DNA from: Anthonomus grandis grandis
Taxonomy: Eukaryota > Arthropoda > Insecta > Coleoptera > Curculionidae
DNA: 64,000 nucleotides
Assembly: GCF_022605725.1 (NCBI RefSeq)
Contig: NC_065564.1
Coordinates: forward strand, 248,001 to 312,000
Direction of reading: 5' to 3'
The first letter of the stretch is position 1. Each line of letters starts with the position of its first letter. Position numbers and translations under genes: made by a program. The notes under the pieces are model-generated. The model worked only from the letters and a program-made list of their open reading frames with translations, had not been told where the DNA came from and made no database searches. This document shows positions 1 through 13,620 of this stretch, piece after piece.

Positions 1-3000
1 AAAAGTACAAGAAGCGTACTCTAAAGAGCCTAGAGAACATGATAAATGACTTCAACTGCCTGTAAGATCGTAAATATGACTTCAAATACCTGGAAGTACA
101 TAAAAAGTACTCTAAAGAGCCCAGAGAACATGAGAAATGACTTCAAATGCCTGAAAAACACAAGCAGTCATCTCAATAGTCCAGAAACTTAGAGGAATTA
201 CTTCAACTGCCTGTAAGATCATAAACAGGACTTCAAATGCCTGGAAGTACAAGAAAAGTGCTCTACAGAGCCCAGAGAACATGAGAAAAGCCTTGAAATC
301 TCTCTCAGGTAGTAAAAACGACTTCAAATGCCTGAAAAACACAAGCAATGTCTTCTCAATAGTCCAGAAACCATGAGTAATGACTTGAATTGTCTGTGAG
401 ATCGCAAATATGACTTTAAATGCCTGGAAGTGTAAGAAAAGTCCTCTCAAGAGTTCAAAGAACATGAGAAATTACTTCAACCTCCTCTTAGATCATAAAA
501 ATGACTTCAAATGCCTGGAAAACACAAGCAAAGTCTTCTCAATAGTCCAGACAGTATGACGAATGAGTCAACTGCCTATAAGATCGTGCAAATGACTTCA
601 ACTTCCTCTCAGATGGTAAAAATGACTTCAAACGTCTAGCAGTACAAGAAAAAGACTCTAAAAATACCAGAAAACCTGAAGAGTGGCTTCAATTGCCTGT
701 CAGACTTAGAAAATGACTTCAAAAGCCAGTAAATTAATCTAAAGAGCCCAGAGAACATGTGAAATTACTTCAACTTTTTCTCAGATCATAAACAGGACTT
801 CAAATGCCTGGAAGTACAAGAAGAGTACTCTAAAAAGCCCAGAGAACATGATAAATGACTTGAACGCCCTCTCAGGTCGTAAATATGACTTCTAATACCT
901 AGAAATACAAGAACAGTACTCTAAAGAGCCTAGAGAACATTAGAAATGACTTCAAATGCCTGAAAAACACAAGCAGTCATCTCAGTAGTCAAGAAACTTA
1001 GAGGAATGACTTCAACTGCCTGTAAGATCGTAAACAGGACTTCAAATGCCTGTAAGTACAAGAACAGTACTCTAAAGACCCAAAGAACATAAGAAATGAC
1101 TTTAAATGCCTGAAAAACACAAGCAGTCATCTCAATAGTCCAGAAACTTAGAGGAATGACTTCAACTGCCTGTAAGATCGTAAAAATGACTTCAAATGCC
1201 GAAAAGTACAAGAAGCGTACTCTAAAGAGCCTAGAGAACATGATAAATGACTTCAACTGCCTGTAAGATCGCAACAATGACTTCAAATGCCTGGAATTGT
1301 AAGAAAAGTCCTCTCAAAAGCACAGAGAACATGAAGAATACTCTGAAGATCCCAGAAAACTTGACGAATGACTTCAAATGCCTGGAAGTACAAGAAAAGT
1401 ACTCTGAAGATCCTAGAAAACATGAGGAATGACTTCAAATTCCTCTTCGATCGTAGAAAAGACTTCAAATGCCTGAAAATACAAGAAAGGTATTTTAAAG
1501 AGCTCAGAAAACATGAGAAATGCCTTCAACTGCCTGTAAGAACTTAAAAATGACTCAAGAGCCCAGAGAACATGATAAATCACTTCGACTACTTGTAAGA
1601 TCGTAAATATGAGTTCAAATACCTGGAAATACAAGAACAGTACTCTAAAGAACCTAGAGAACATGAGAAATGACTTCAACTGCCTTTCAGATCGTCAAAA
1701 CGACTTCAAATGCCTGAAAAACACAAGCAGAGTCTTCTCAATGGCCCATAAACCATGAGGAATGACTTGAATAACCTGTAAAATCGTCAATATGACTTCA
1801 AATGCCTGGAAGTACAAGAAAAGTGCTCTACAGAGCCCAGAGAACATGAGAAAAGCCTTGAAATCTCTCTCAGGTAGTAAAATCGACTTCAAATGCCTGA
1901 AAAACACAAGCAAAGTCTTCTCAATAGTCCAGAAACTATGAGGAATGACTTGAATTGCCTGTGAGATCGCAAATATGACTTTAAATGCCTGGAAGTGTAA
2001 GAAAAGTCCTCTCAAAAGCCCAGAGAACATGAGGAATGACTTCAAATGCCTGGAAGTGTAAAAAAAGTCCTCTCAAGAGCCCAGAGAACATGTGAAATGA
2101 CTTCAACCTCTTCTCAGATCATAAAAATGACTTCAAATGCCTGAAAAACACAAGCAAAGTCTTCTCAATAGTCCAGAAAGTATGACGAATGAGTCAACTG
2201 CCTATAAGATCGTGCAAATGACTTCAACTTCCTCTCAGGTGGTAAAAATGGCTTCAAACGTCTAGTAGTACAAGAAAAAGACTCTAAACATACCAGAAAA
2301 CATGAACCGTGACTTCAATTGCCTGTCAGACTTAGAAAATTACTTCAAAAGCCTGGAAATACAACAAAATTACTCTAAAGAGCCCAGAGAACATGTGAAA
2401 TGACTTCAACGTCTTCTCAGATCATGAAAGGGACTTTAAATGCCTGTAAAACATAAGCAAAGTTTTCTCAATTGTCCAGGCAGTATGAGGAATGACTTCA
2501 ACTGCCTGTAAGATCGCAAAAATGACTTCAAATGCCTGGAAGTGTAAGATGAGTTCTCTCAAGAGTCCAGAGAACATGAGAAAGGACTTTAACTTCCTCT
2601 CAGATCATAAAAATGACTTCAAATGCCTGGAAGTGTAAGAAAAGTGCCCTCAAGAGCCCAGAGAACATGAGAAATTACTTCAATCTTCTCTCAGATCATA
2701 AAAATGACTTCAAATGCCTGGAAAACACAATCCAAGTCTTCTCAATAGTCCAGAAACTATGAGGAATGACTTCAACTGCCTGTAAGATCGCAAATATGAC
2801 TTCAAATGCCTAGAAGTACAAGAAGAGTACTCTAAAGAGCCTAGAGAACATGATAAATGACTTCGACTACTTGTAAGATCGTAAATATGACTTCAAATAC
2901 CTGGAAATACAAGAACAGTACTCTAAAGAACCTAGAGAACATGAAAAATGACTTCAACTGCCTTTCAAATCGTCAAAACGACTTCAAATGCCTGAAAAAC

Positions 3001-3470
3001 ACAAGCAGTCTTCTCAATAGTCGAGAAACTTAGAGGAATGACTTGAATTGCCTGTAAGATCGCAAATATGACTTCAAATGCCTGGAAGTACTTTAAAGAG
3101 CCCAAAGAAAACAGGAAATGGCTTCAATTGTCTCTCAGATCGTCAAAACGAATTCGAAGGCCTGAAAAACACAATCCAAGTCTTCTCAATAGTCCAGAAA
3201 CTATGAGAAATGACTTCAACGTCTTCAACTGCCTGTAAGATCGTAAATACGACTTCAAATGCCTGGAAGTACAAGAAAATCCCTCTTAAGACTTCGGAAA
3301 CCATGAGGAAGGACTTCAATTGCCTGTGAGTAGTTAAAAATTACCTCAAAAGCCTGGACGAGGAAATTTCTTTATGGTTTCCTCTTGAGACCACAGACAA
3401 CTTTAAAAACGACTTTAACTCCCTGTAAGAGACAAGGAGGGAACTCTGAGGGAGCCTAGAAGACCTAACT
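1..3470. repeat. Minisatellite family A, GACTTCAAATGCCTG core
   Basis: This is a degenerate tandem array. The core GACTTCAA(A/C)TGCCTG returns every ~30-65 bp and alternates with blocks such as AGAGCCCAGAGAACATGA, GTAAGATCGTAAA and AAAACACAAGCA. Unit order is not constant, so it looks like a composite of two or three short subunits shuffled by unequal exchange. Copies decay after about 3350. Minus-strand open frames of up to 118 codons run through it, but they are compositional by-products of the repeat (F/L/V-rich) and I do not call them genes. The left edge is outside the window. Confidence 0.9.
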
Positions 3471-4254
3471 GAGCTGTATAGCCAATCAGAAATAAGGAAA
3501 AGCTCCTCCGAAGAGCACCTAGAACAATGATATCACCATCAAGATCAAAGATCAAGTGTTACAACCCAATAAAGGCCGTGATCCTCGAGGAATGAAATGT
3601 CCTAAAACAAGTGACAATAACTGATGGCGTATACTCCAATAATGCTTTAATCGAGCGACAAATCGAGAATTACGGAGTGGAATTGATTTACAAAATGGTC
3701 GTACATTCGGGAGAGGGTCAAGTCAAGGTGTATTAAAAACTCCAATTGGACAGAAAAACTGAACCGTTGTTGTTTAAGGACGCGGGTTCAATTAACCTAC
3801 ATCACTGTTCACCTGGAACGAATCGGGTTTAATGAAACTCTTTTTTCTCTCTCTTGTTTTCTAGGGAATATATGACAGTGATAAAAAAATGAAAAAACAC
3901 TCCGTGATTGATTGATTGATGAAATAATATATCGACTTCAAGAGCTTGTACATCGTGTAATAATTTCTTATGTGTGTGTGTGTGTTGGGTGGACTTTGAT
4001 AGATTGCGTAGCGTTTACGGTTTGGCAAGGACTCGGTTAAATGCGGTAAATTGGTTTACAAGTAGCAGCACTATATAGGCCCAGGGGGGTAATTATTATT
4101 ATTATTATGTAACGGAGGTGTTAATAAATCGATCCAATCGGTTTTTAAATGGGTTTAAAGAAGAGAGAAGCTACAAAACTGATGGGAATATTTGGGCGAA
4201 ACAGGGGTCAATGTGTGCAGAAAAGTCGGCTCTACAATACTTGTCTAAGGTGAA
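3471..4254. other. Unique spacer with microsatellites
   Basis: This is AT-rich single-copy sequence between arrays A and B. It holds a TG-dinucleotide run near 3971-3985, an ATTG/ATTGATTG stretch near 3907-3920 and an ATT-trinucleotide run near 4092-4108. I see no convincing exon, RNA gene or transposon end. Confidence 0.6.
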
Positions 4255-7200
4255 AAGATGTGCGAGTAAGAGTTTTTGAAATATCCGGCTTTTTGTGCAG
4301 TTGAGTCCAATGAAAAGGTTTGACTTTAAAGCCCGAAATCTCAAAGTCTACTGGGAATATTCTCAAGAAATAAAAAGCGTAATATTCAGTTCAATATTCT
4401 GAACCAATGTCCTTAAACACCCATATTGATTAAAGTAATAGTTTTGGAAATATCCGGCTTTTTATGTAGTGGAGTCCAGTGAAAAGACTAGGACTTCGAG
4501 GTTTGACTTTAAAGCTCGATATCTCAAAATCCACTGGGAATATTCTCAAGAAACAAAAAGTGTAATACTCAGTTGAATATTCTGAACCAATGTCCTTAGA
4601 CACCCAAATTGATTCAAGCAATAGTTTTGGAAATATCCGGCTTTTTATGTAGTGAAGTCCAAAGAAAAGACTTGGACTTCAAGGTTTGACTTTAAAGCTC
4701 GAAATCTTAAAATCTACTGGGAATATTCTCAAAAAATAAAAAGCGTAATATTCAGCTGAATATTCTGAACCAATGCCCTTAAGCACCCAAATTGATTCAA
4801 GCAATAGTTTTGGAAATATGCGGCTTTATATGTAAAGGAGTCCACTGAAAAGATTTGGACTTCAAGGTCTGACTTTAAAGTCCGAAATCTCAAAATCTAC
4901 TGGGAATATTCTCATAAAACAAAAAGCGTAATATTCAGAAGAATATTCTGAATTAATGTCCTTAAACACACAAATTGATTCAAGCAATAGTTTTGGAAAT
5001 ATCCGGCTTTATATGTAGTGGAGTCCACTGAAAAGACTTGGACTTCGAGGTTTGACTTTAAAGCTCTAAATCTCAAAATCTACTGGGAATATTCTCAAGA
5101 AACAAAAAACGTAATATTCAGTTGAATATTCTGAACCAATGTCCTTAAACACCCAAATTGATTCAAGCAATAGTTTTGGAATTATCCGGCTTTTTATGTA
5201 GTGGAGTCCACTGAAAAGACTTGGACTTCGAGGTTTGACTTTAAAGTCCGAAATCTCAAAGTCTACCGGGAATATTCTCAAGAAACAAAAAGTGTAATAT
5301 TCAAAAGAATATTCTGAACCAATGTCCTTAAACACCCAAATTAATTCAAGCAATAGTTTTGGAAATATGCGGCTTTATATGTAAAGAAGTCCACTGAAAA
5401 GATTTGGACTTCAAGGTCTGACTTTAAAGTCCGAAATCTGAAAATCTACTGGGAATATTCTCATAAAACAAAAAGCGTAATATTCAGAAGAATATTCTGA
5501 ATCAATGTCCTTAAACACACAAATTGATTCAAGCAATAGTTTTGGAAATATCCGGCTTTATATGTAGTGGAGTCCACTGAAAAGACTTGGACTTCGAGGT
5601 TTGACTTTAAAGCTCGAAATCTCAAAATCTACTGGAAATATTCTCAAGAAACAAAAAGTGTAATATTCAGCTGAATATTCTGAACCAATGTCCTTAAACA
5701 TCCAAATTGATTCAAGCAACATTTTTGAAAATATCCGGCTTTTTATGTAGTGGAGTCCAAAGAAATACTTGGACTTCGAGGTTTGAGTTTAAAGCCCGAA
5801 ATCTCAAAGTCTACTGGGAATATTCTCAAGAAACAAAAAGCGTAATATTCAGAAGAATATTCTGAACCAATGTCCTTAAACACCCGAATTGATTCAAGCA
5901 ATAGTTCTGGAAATATCCAGCTTTTTATGTAGTGGAGTCCAATAAAAAGACTTGGACTTCGAGGTTTGACTTTAAAGCTCGACATCTCAAAATCTACTAG
6001 GAATATTCTCAAGAAACAAAAAGCGTAATATTCAGATGAATATTCTGTACCAATGTCATTAAACACCCAAATCGATTCAAGTAATAGTTTTGGAAATATC
6101 CGGCATTTTATGTAGTGGAGTCCACTGAAAAGACTTGGACTGCCAGGTCCGACTTTAAAGCCCGAAATCTCAAAGTCTACTGGGAATATTCTCAAGAAAT
6201 AAAAAGCGTAATATTCAGAAGAATATTCTGAACCAATCTCCTTAAACACCCAAATCGATTCAAGCAATAGTTTTGGAAATATCCGGCTTTTTGTGTAGTG
6301 GAGTCCAATGAAAAGACTTGGACTTCGAGGTCTAACTTTAAAGTCCGAAATCTCAAGATCTACTGGGAATATTCTCAATAAATAAAAAGCGTAATATTTA
6401 GAAGAATATTCTGAACCAATGTCCTTAAACACCCAAATTGATTGAAGCAATAGTTTTGGAAATATCTGGCTTTTTATGTAGTGGAGACTTGGACTTCGAG
6501 GTTTGACTTAAAGTCCGAAATCTCAAAGTCTACCGGGAATATTCTCAAGAAACAAAAAGCGTAATATTCAGAAGAATATTCTGTACCAATGTCCTTAAAC
6601 ACCCGAATTGATTCAAGCAATAGTTCTGGAAATATCCAGCTTTTTATGTAGTGGAGTCCAATAAAAAGACTTGGACTTCGAGGTTTGACTTTAAAGCTCA
6701 ATATCTCAAAATCTACTGGGAATATTCTCAAGAAACAAAAAGTGTAATATTCAGTTGAATATTCTGTACCAATGTCCTTAAACACCCAAATCGATTCAAG
6801 TAATAGTTTTGGAAATATCCGGCATTTTATGTAGTGGAGTCCACTGAAAAGACTTGGACTGCCAGGTCCGACTTTAAAGCCCGAAATCTCAAAGTCTACT
6901 GGGAATATTCTCAAGAAACAAAAAGCGTAATATTCAGAAGAATATTCTGAACCAATGTCCTTAAACACCCGAATTGATTCAAGCAATAGTTCTGGAAATA
7001 TCCAGCTTTTTATGTAGTGGAGTCCAATAAAAAGACTTGGACTTCGAGGTTTGACTTTAAAGCTCGAAATCTCAAAATCTACTAGGAATATTCTCAAGAA
7101 ACAAAAAGCGTAATATTCAGATGAATATTCTGTACCAATGTCATTAAACACCCAAATCGATTCAAGTAATAGTTTTGGAAATATCCGGCATTTTATGTAG

Positions 7201-8410
7201 TGGAGTCCACTGAAAAGACTTGGACTGCCAGGTCCGACTTTAAAGCCCGAAATCTCAAAGTCTACTGGGAATATTCTCAAGAAATAAAAAGCGTAATATT
7301 CAGAAGAATATTCTGAACCAATCTCCTTAAACACCCAAATCGATTCAAGCAATAGTTTTGGAAATATCCGGCTTTTTGTGTAGTGGAGTTCAATGAAAAG
7401 ACTTGGACTTCGAGGTCTAACTTTAAAGTCCGAAATCTCAAGATCTACTGGGAATATTCTCAATAAATAAAAAGCGTAATATTTAGAAGAATATTCTGAA
7501 CCAATGTCCTTAAACACCCGAATTGATTCAAGCAATAGCTTTGGAAATATCCGGCTTTTTATGTAAAGGAGTCCACTGAAAAAATTTGGACTTCAAGGTC
7601 TGACTTTAAAGTCCAAAATATCAAGATCTACTGGGAATATTCTCAAGAAACAAAAAGCGTAATATTCAGTTGAATACTCTGAACCAATGTCCTTGAACAC
7701 CCAAATCGATTCAAGGAATAGTTTTGGAAATATCCGGCTTTTTATGTAGTGAAGTTCAAAGAAAAGACTTGGACTTCGAGGTTTGAATTTAAAGCTCGAT
7801 ATCTCAAAATCTACTGGGAATAATCTCAAGAAACAAAAAGCATAATATTTAGAAGAATATTCTGAACCAATGACCTTAAACACCCAAATCGATTCAAGGA
7901 ATAGTTTTGGAAATATCCGGCTTTTTATGTAGTGGAGTCCAAAGAAAAGACTCGGACTTCGAGGTTTGACTTTAAAGCCTGAAATCTCAAAATCTACAAG
8001 GAATATTCTCAAGAAACAAAAATCGTAATATTCAGAAGAATATTCTAAACCAATGCCCTTAAGCACCCAAATTGATTCAAGCAATAGTTTTGGAAATATC
8101 TGGCTTTTTATGTAGTGGAGTCCAATAAAAAGGCTTGGACTTCAAGGTCTGACTTTAAAGTCCAAAATATCAAGATCTACTGGGAATATTCTCAAGAAAC
8201 AAAAAGCCTAGTATTCAGAAGAATGTTCTGAACCAATGTCTTTAAACACCCAAATTGATTGAAGCAATAGTTTTGGAAATATCCAGCTTTTTATACAGTG
8301 GTGTCCAATAGAGAACCTCGGACCTGTGGGTCATACTTTAAAGTCCCTAATCTCAAAAACTACTGGGAATATTCCCGTGAAACAAAAAGCATATTACTCA
8401 TAAAACTGTT
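4255..8410. repeat. 183-bp satellite family B, ~22 copies
   Basis: GTTTTGGAAATATCCGGC recurs at 4441, 4624, 4807, 4990 and 5173, an exact 183-bp period. Each unit carries GTAGTGGAGTCCA, CTACTGGGAATATTCTCA and a dyad around AGAATATTCT (arms TTCAG...CTGAA). Because 183 is 61 codons, one minus-strand frame stays open for hundreds of codons (for example 5743-6450 and 6474-7535), giving a 61-residue protein-like repeat. No start, splice or domain evidence supports translation. Units differ by mostly scattered substitutions, and the last copies near 8290-8410 are strongly diverged. Confidence 0.93.
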
Positions 8411-9085
8411 CCCAACGAACCGGTTAAAAATCCGCGATTTATCCGTAACAGTATCCAAGGAATGTGCAAATCCGTTGTCCTTGTAAGAAATTCTTTAATC
8501 GCCCCCTATAAGCCCAATTATAGGCCGTAAGACAATAACCGGCACTCGCAACTAAATTATAATAAGCGATACATTAACGCGATAATGTAATATGAGCATT
8601 TGCATACCGGTTAGCGGTCGCAATTCCCGATAAACACCTACGGCTCGATTTAAGGAAATAAATCGCCCCCCCTTACCCTTCTTCCTATCATTTATAATGT
8701 CTTTGTTTGAGTGAGTAAAAACACTTATTCGAGCCCCTAGGGGGGTCCTTTAGGGTCACGTTTTCCCATCCAACATAACCTTAACACCATGTTCAGATTG
8801 CCACCATTATTAACTTACCACCACACCATCTTTTAAGGCATATTTAATCCAAGAAGTTTAACGCACTAATGAGTAACTGCTAAAGAAAGAAAAAACACTT
8901 TTTAGATTATTTGTGGCTGTACTACGGTGATTTCGACACACATCGGGGCGATTCACGATCGACAAAATTTTAGGTAATCGATGATGTAAGTGATGTAAGC
9001 TCTCGTTTCGATCGATCATTCGTTCACTGATTGGTATTTTAAGGAGGGGCCCTTGGTTCAATAGAAAACGTTATCGCATAGACCC
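8411..9085. other. Unique spacer
   Basis: Single-copy, AT-rich sequence between arrays B and C. It contains CCCCTAGGGGGG near 8735 and several TCGAT-type motifs. The short minus-strand open frame at 8858-9061 has no recognisable domain. I see no supported gene here. Confidence 0.5.
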
Positions 9086-12000
9086 ATAATAAAACACTGT
9101 TTTCGACCTGGTGTCCTTTAATATCCACGTGTTTTGACTCCTCCAGGATATGGAAGAATAAAGCTTTTCTTCCAGGCACTCTGGTTCCTTCTGGAAGCAT
9201 TTAACCTCACTAGGAAACTTCCTATAGAAATTGCTTTTCTTGCAGGAAGAGCCCAACAGATAGGCGTGCCTGGAAGAATAAATTTACTTGTCCAGGCAAT
9301 CTGCTTTTCCTGAGAATTCCCTTAAGGGATTCTAAATAATCTTTATCTTTTTCCAGACACTCTGTTCTCCTTTGCGACCTGTTAATGTCTTCTGAATCCC
9401 CCAAAAATCCTTTTACATGTTTGCTCTTCTCTCACTACACTGTGCTTCCCACAGGAAGATCCCAATAGCTCAGAAAGTCTGGAAGAGTAAATATATTCTT
9501 CCAGGCATTCAATTGTTTCTGGATATGTATCGGAAGAATAGATCTACTCTTCCAGGCATTCTGTTCTTCCCAAGGAGTCTCTTAAAGGATTCGAACTAAT
9601 ATTTCGACAAGGTTTCCTTTAATATCCTCGTGTTTTTACTCTTTCCGGATCTGGAAGTTTACCGAAAGAATAAAGCTTTTCTTCCAGGCATTCTCCTCTT
9701 CCCAAGATGTGTCTGGAAGAATTCCAGGGAATATTTCTCTTCTTCCAGGCACTCTGTTCTTCCCTAGGAGCTTTGAATGTCTCTTGGATCCTTTAGGAAC
9801 TGTTTCATGTGTTTGCTCTTCTCTCAGTAGTCTGTGCTTCCCTCAGGAAGATCCCAATAGATCAGAAAGCCTGGAAGAGTAAATTTATTCTTCCAGGCCT
9901 TCTGCTCTTCCCAAGAAGTCTCTTGAAAGGACTGGAAGTAATATTTCGACAAGGTTTACTTTAATAACCTCATGTTTTCACTCTTCCAGGATCTGGAAGT
10001 TTACCGAAAGAATAAAGCTTTTCTTCCAGGCATTCTGGTAAAATTTATCTCCTTCCAGGCAAATTCCAGGGAATATTTCTCTTCTTCCAGGCACTCTGTT
10101 CTTCCCTAGGAACTTTGAATGGCTTCTGAACCCCTCAGACACTGTTTTATATGTTTGTCTTTCTCTCACTAGTCTGTGCTTCCCTCAGGAAGATCCTAAC
10201 AGCTCAGAAAGCCTGGAAGAGTAAATATATTCTTCCAGGAATTCTCCTCTTCCCAAGATGTCTCTGGAAGAATTCTAGGGAATATTTCTCTTCTTCAAGG
10301 CACTCTGTTCTTCTCTAGGAGCTTTGAATGGCTTCTGAACCCCTCAGAAACTGTTTTATATGTTTGTCTTTCTCTCACTAGTCTGTGCTTCCCTCAGGAA
10401 GATCCTAACAGCTCAGAAAGTCTGGAAGAGTAAATATATTCTTCCAGGCATTCAATTGTTTCTGGATATGTACCGGAGGAATAGATCTACTCTTCCAGGC
10501 ATTCTGCTCTTCCCAAAATGTCTGCGAAAGAATTCCAGGGAATATTTCTCTTCTTACAGGCACTCTGTTCTTCCCTAGGAGCTTTGAATGTCTCTTGGAT
10601 CCTTTAGGAACTGTTTCATGTGTTTGCTCTTCTCTCAGTAGTCTGTGCGTCCCTCAGGAAGATCCCAACAGATCAGAAAGCCTGGAAGAGTAAATTTATT
10701 CTTCCAGGCCTTCTGCTCTTCCCAAGAAGTCTCTTGAAAGGACTGGAAGTAATATTTCCGCAACCTTTCCTTTAATATCCTCGTGTTTTCACTCTTCCAG
10801 GATCTGGAAGTTTACCGAAAGAATAAAGCTTTTCTTCCAGGCATTCTGGTAAAATTTATCTCCTTCCAGGCAAATTCCAGGGAATATTTCTCTTCTTCCA
10901 GGCACTCTGTTCTTCCCTAAAAACTTTGAATGTCTTCTGAACCCCTCAGAAACTGTTTTATATGTTTGCTCTTCTCTCAACTAGTCTGTGCTTCCCTCAG
11001 GAAGATCCTAACAGCTCAGAAAGCCTGGAAGAGTAAATATATTCTTCCAGGAATTCTCCTCTTCCCAAGATCTCTCTGGAAGAATTCTAGAGAATATTTC
11101 TCTTCTTCCAGGCACTCTGTTCTTCCCTAGGAACTTTGAATGGCTTCTGAACCCCTCAGAAACTGTTTTATATGTTTGTCTTTCTCTCACTAGTCTGTGC
11201 TTCCCTCAGGAAGATCCCAATGGATCAGAAAGCCTGGAAGAGTAAATACATTCTTCCAGACATTCAATTGTTTCTGGATACGTACCGGAAGAATAGATCT
11301 ACTCTTCCAGGCATTCTCCTCTTCTCAAAATGTCTGCGAAAGAATTCTTGGAAATATTTCTCTTCTTACAGGCACTCTGTTCTTCCCTAGGATCTTTGAA
11401 TGTCTCTTGGATCCTTTAGGAACTGTTTCATATGTTTGCTCTTCTCTCACTAGTCTGTGCTTCCTACAGGAAGATCCTAACAGCTCAGAAAGTGTGGAAG
11501 AGCAAATATATTGTTCTAGGCATTCAATTGTTTCTGGATATGTACCGGAAGAATAGATCTACTCTTCCAGGCGTTCTGGTCTTCCCAAGAAGTCCCTCAA
11601 AGGATTCTAAGTAATATTTCGACAAGGTTTCTTTTAATATCCTCGTGTTTTCACTCTTCCAGGATCTGAAAGTTTACCGAAAGAATAAAGCTTTTCTTCC
11701 AGGCATTCTGGTAATATTTATCTCCTTCCAGGCATTCTCCTTTTCCCAAGATGTCTCTGGAAGAACTCTAGGAAATATTTTGCTTCTTCCAGGCACTCTG
11801 TTCTTCCCTAGGAACTTTGAATGGCTTCTGAACCCCTCAGAAACTGTTTTATATGTTTGTCTTTCTCTCACTAGCCTGTGCTTCCCTCAGGAAGATCCTA
11901 ACAGCTCAGAAAGCCTGGAAGAGCAAATATATTGTTCTAGGCATTCAATTGTTTCTGGATATGTACCGGAAGAATAGATCTACTCTTCCAGGCATTCTGC

Positions 12001-12670
12001 TCTTCCCAAAATGTCTGCGAAAGAATTTTAGGGAATATTTCTCTTCTTACAGGCACTCTGTTCTTCCCTAGGAGCTTTGAATGTCTCTTGGATCCTTTTC
12101 ATATGTTTGCTCCTCTCTCACAACCCTGTGCTTCCTACGGGAAGATCCCAACAGCTCAGAAAGTCTGGAAGAGTAAATATATTCTTCCAGGCATTCAATT
12201 GTTTCTGGATATGTATTGGAACAATAAATCTACTCTTCCAGGCGTTCTGCCCTTCCCAAGAAGTCCCTTAAAGGATTCGAAGTAATATCTCTCTTGTTCC
12301 AGGCACTCTGTTCCCTCCTGGGAGCTCTTATTGCCTTCTGGATCCCCCAGGAACCCTTTCCTATGTATGCTCTTCTCTCCTTGCTCTGTGCTTCCCTCAG
12401 GAAGATCCCACGCGATAGGAGTGCCTGGAAGAGTAAATTTATTCTTCCAGGCATTCAGCTGATCCCAAGGGGACTCCAACCCTGACCTTTGCTCCATTTT
12501 TAACCTCAATCTCCTTTAAATCTCCCGGAAAACCCCCTACTTCCTCATGACTGCTTCATCAAGATCCTAAGGAATTCATTTGCTCTTTCCAAGGGTTCTC
12601 AATGCTCTATCCGTCCCGGAATTCCTTCAGGAGAAACAGATGAGCCTGGAAAAGTAGATCTACTCTTCCC
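9086..12670. repeat. Dyad-rich minisatellite family C (CTTCCAGGCATTC)
   Basis: The array is built from ~50-bp subunits around CTTCCAGGCATTCTG and CCTGGAAGA, grouped into longer variable blocks: the GTCTGTGCTTCC landmark recurs at 10172, 10381, 10641, 10984, 11193 and 11453, spacings of 209, 260, 343, 209 and 260 bp. Many subunits contain an inverted repeat in which GCCTGGAAGA and TCTTCCAGGC flank a short AT-rich loop (for example 10218-10239 and 10680-10710). Open frames of up to 119 codons on both strands are by-products of the repeat. Confidence 0.9.
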
Positions 12671-12779
12671 TACAAGGATTTATGGTAGAATCACACTATA
12701 GTGAGGGCGTTTAGAGGGTCAAATAACTAGGAGACGCTTCCTGGAAGATACAGGCATACTCCTTCAGTCTTTTCTAATT

Positions 12780-13620
12780 TTAAAGGTCTATATTGGATGT
12801 CTTGAACAAAATTTCATTCAATTTGACTCTTAAAGTTCCTTCTTGAAGCCTTTAGAAGCTTGAGAAGTCCTGTTATAGGCTTTTAGGGTCTCCTGAACTT
12901 ATCTGGACACGTTTTTCAGCTTCCTGGACTTCAAGGAACTCCTGGACTTCTTCAGAATGATTTTCTACTTAATTCGACCCTGCAAGTTCCTTCTTGGAGT
13001 CCTTAGAAGATTGAGAAGTCCTGTTACAGTCTTTTAGGGTCTTCTGGACTTATGGGGACACGTTTTTCGGCATTCTGGACTTCAAGGGACGCGTGGACTT
13101 CCTCGGAACAAAATTTCACTCAATTTGATCCTTAAAGTTCCTTCTTGAAGCCTTTAGAAGCTTGAGAAGCTCCTGGACTTATCTGAACACATTTTTCAGC
13201 ATTCTGGACTTCAAGGAACTCCTGGACTTCTTCAGAATGATTTTCCACTTAATTCGACCCTGCAAGTTCCTTCTTGGAGTCCTTAGAAGATTGAGAAGTC
13301 CTGTTAGAGTCTTTTAGGGTCTTCTGGACTTATTTAGACACATTTTTCAGCACTCTGGACTTTGAGGGACTCCTGGACTTCTTGAGAACGAAATTCCACT
13401 CAATTTGACTGATCAAGGTTCCTTGTTGCACTTCTTAGAAGTTTTGGATGGTCTCCTAGTCTTTTAGGAGCTCCTGGACTTATTTCAACATTTTTTTTAA
13501 CATTCTGGACTTTATGGGACTCCTGGACTACCTTAGAGAACAAAATTCCACTTAATTCTTAAAAAGTTAAATGGGTTCAGTTCTGGTCGTTTTGGAGGCT
13601 ACTCGACTTCTCTAGAACAA
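12780..13620. repeat. ~150-bp tandem repeat (CTGGACTTC-rich)
   Basis: AAGTTCCTTCTTG recurs at roughly 12832, 12983, 13133 and 13263, with intervening blocks CTTTTAGGGTC, TCTGGACTTAT and CTGGACTTCTTC. There are about five or six diverged copies. It is not the same sequence as family C, although it follows it closely. Confidence 0.8.

Noticed and set aside
5743..7535. 235- and 353-codon minus-strand frames with 61-residue repeats
   Set aside because: They follow the 183-bp period of family B. Stops appear irregularly and no family, signal peptide or gene structure is visible.
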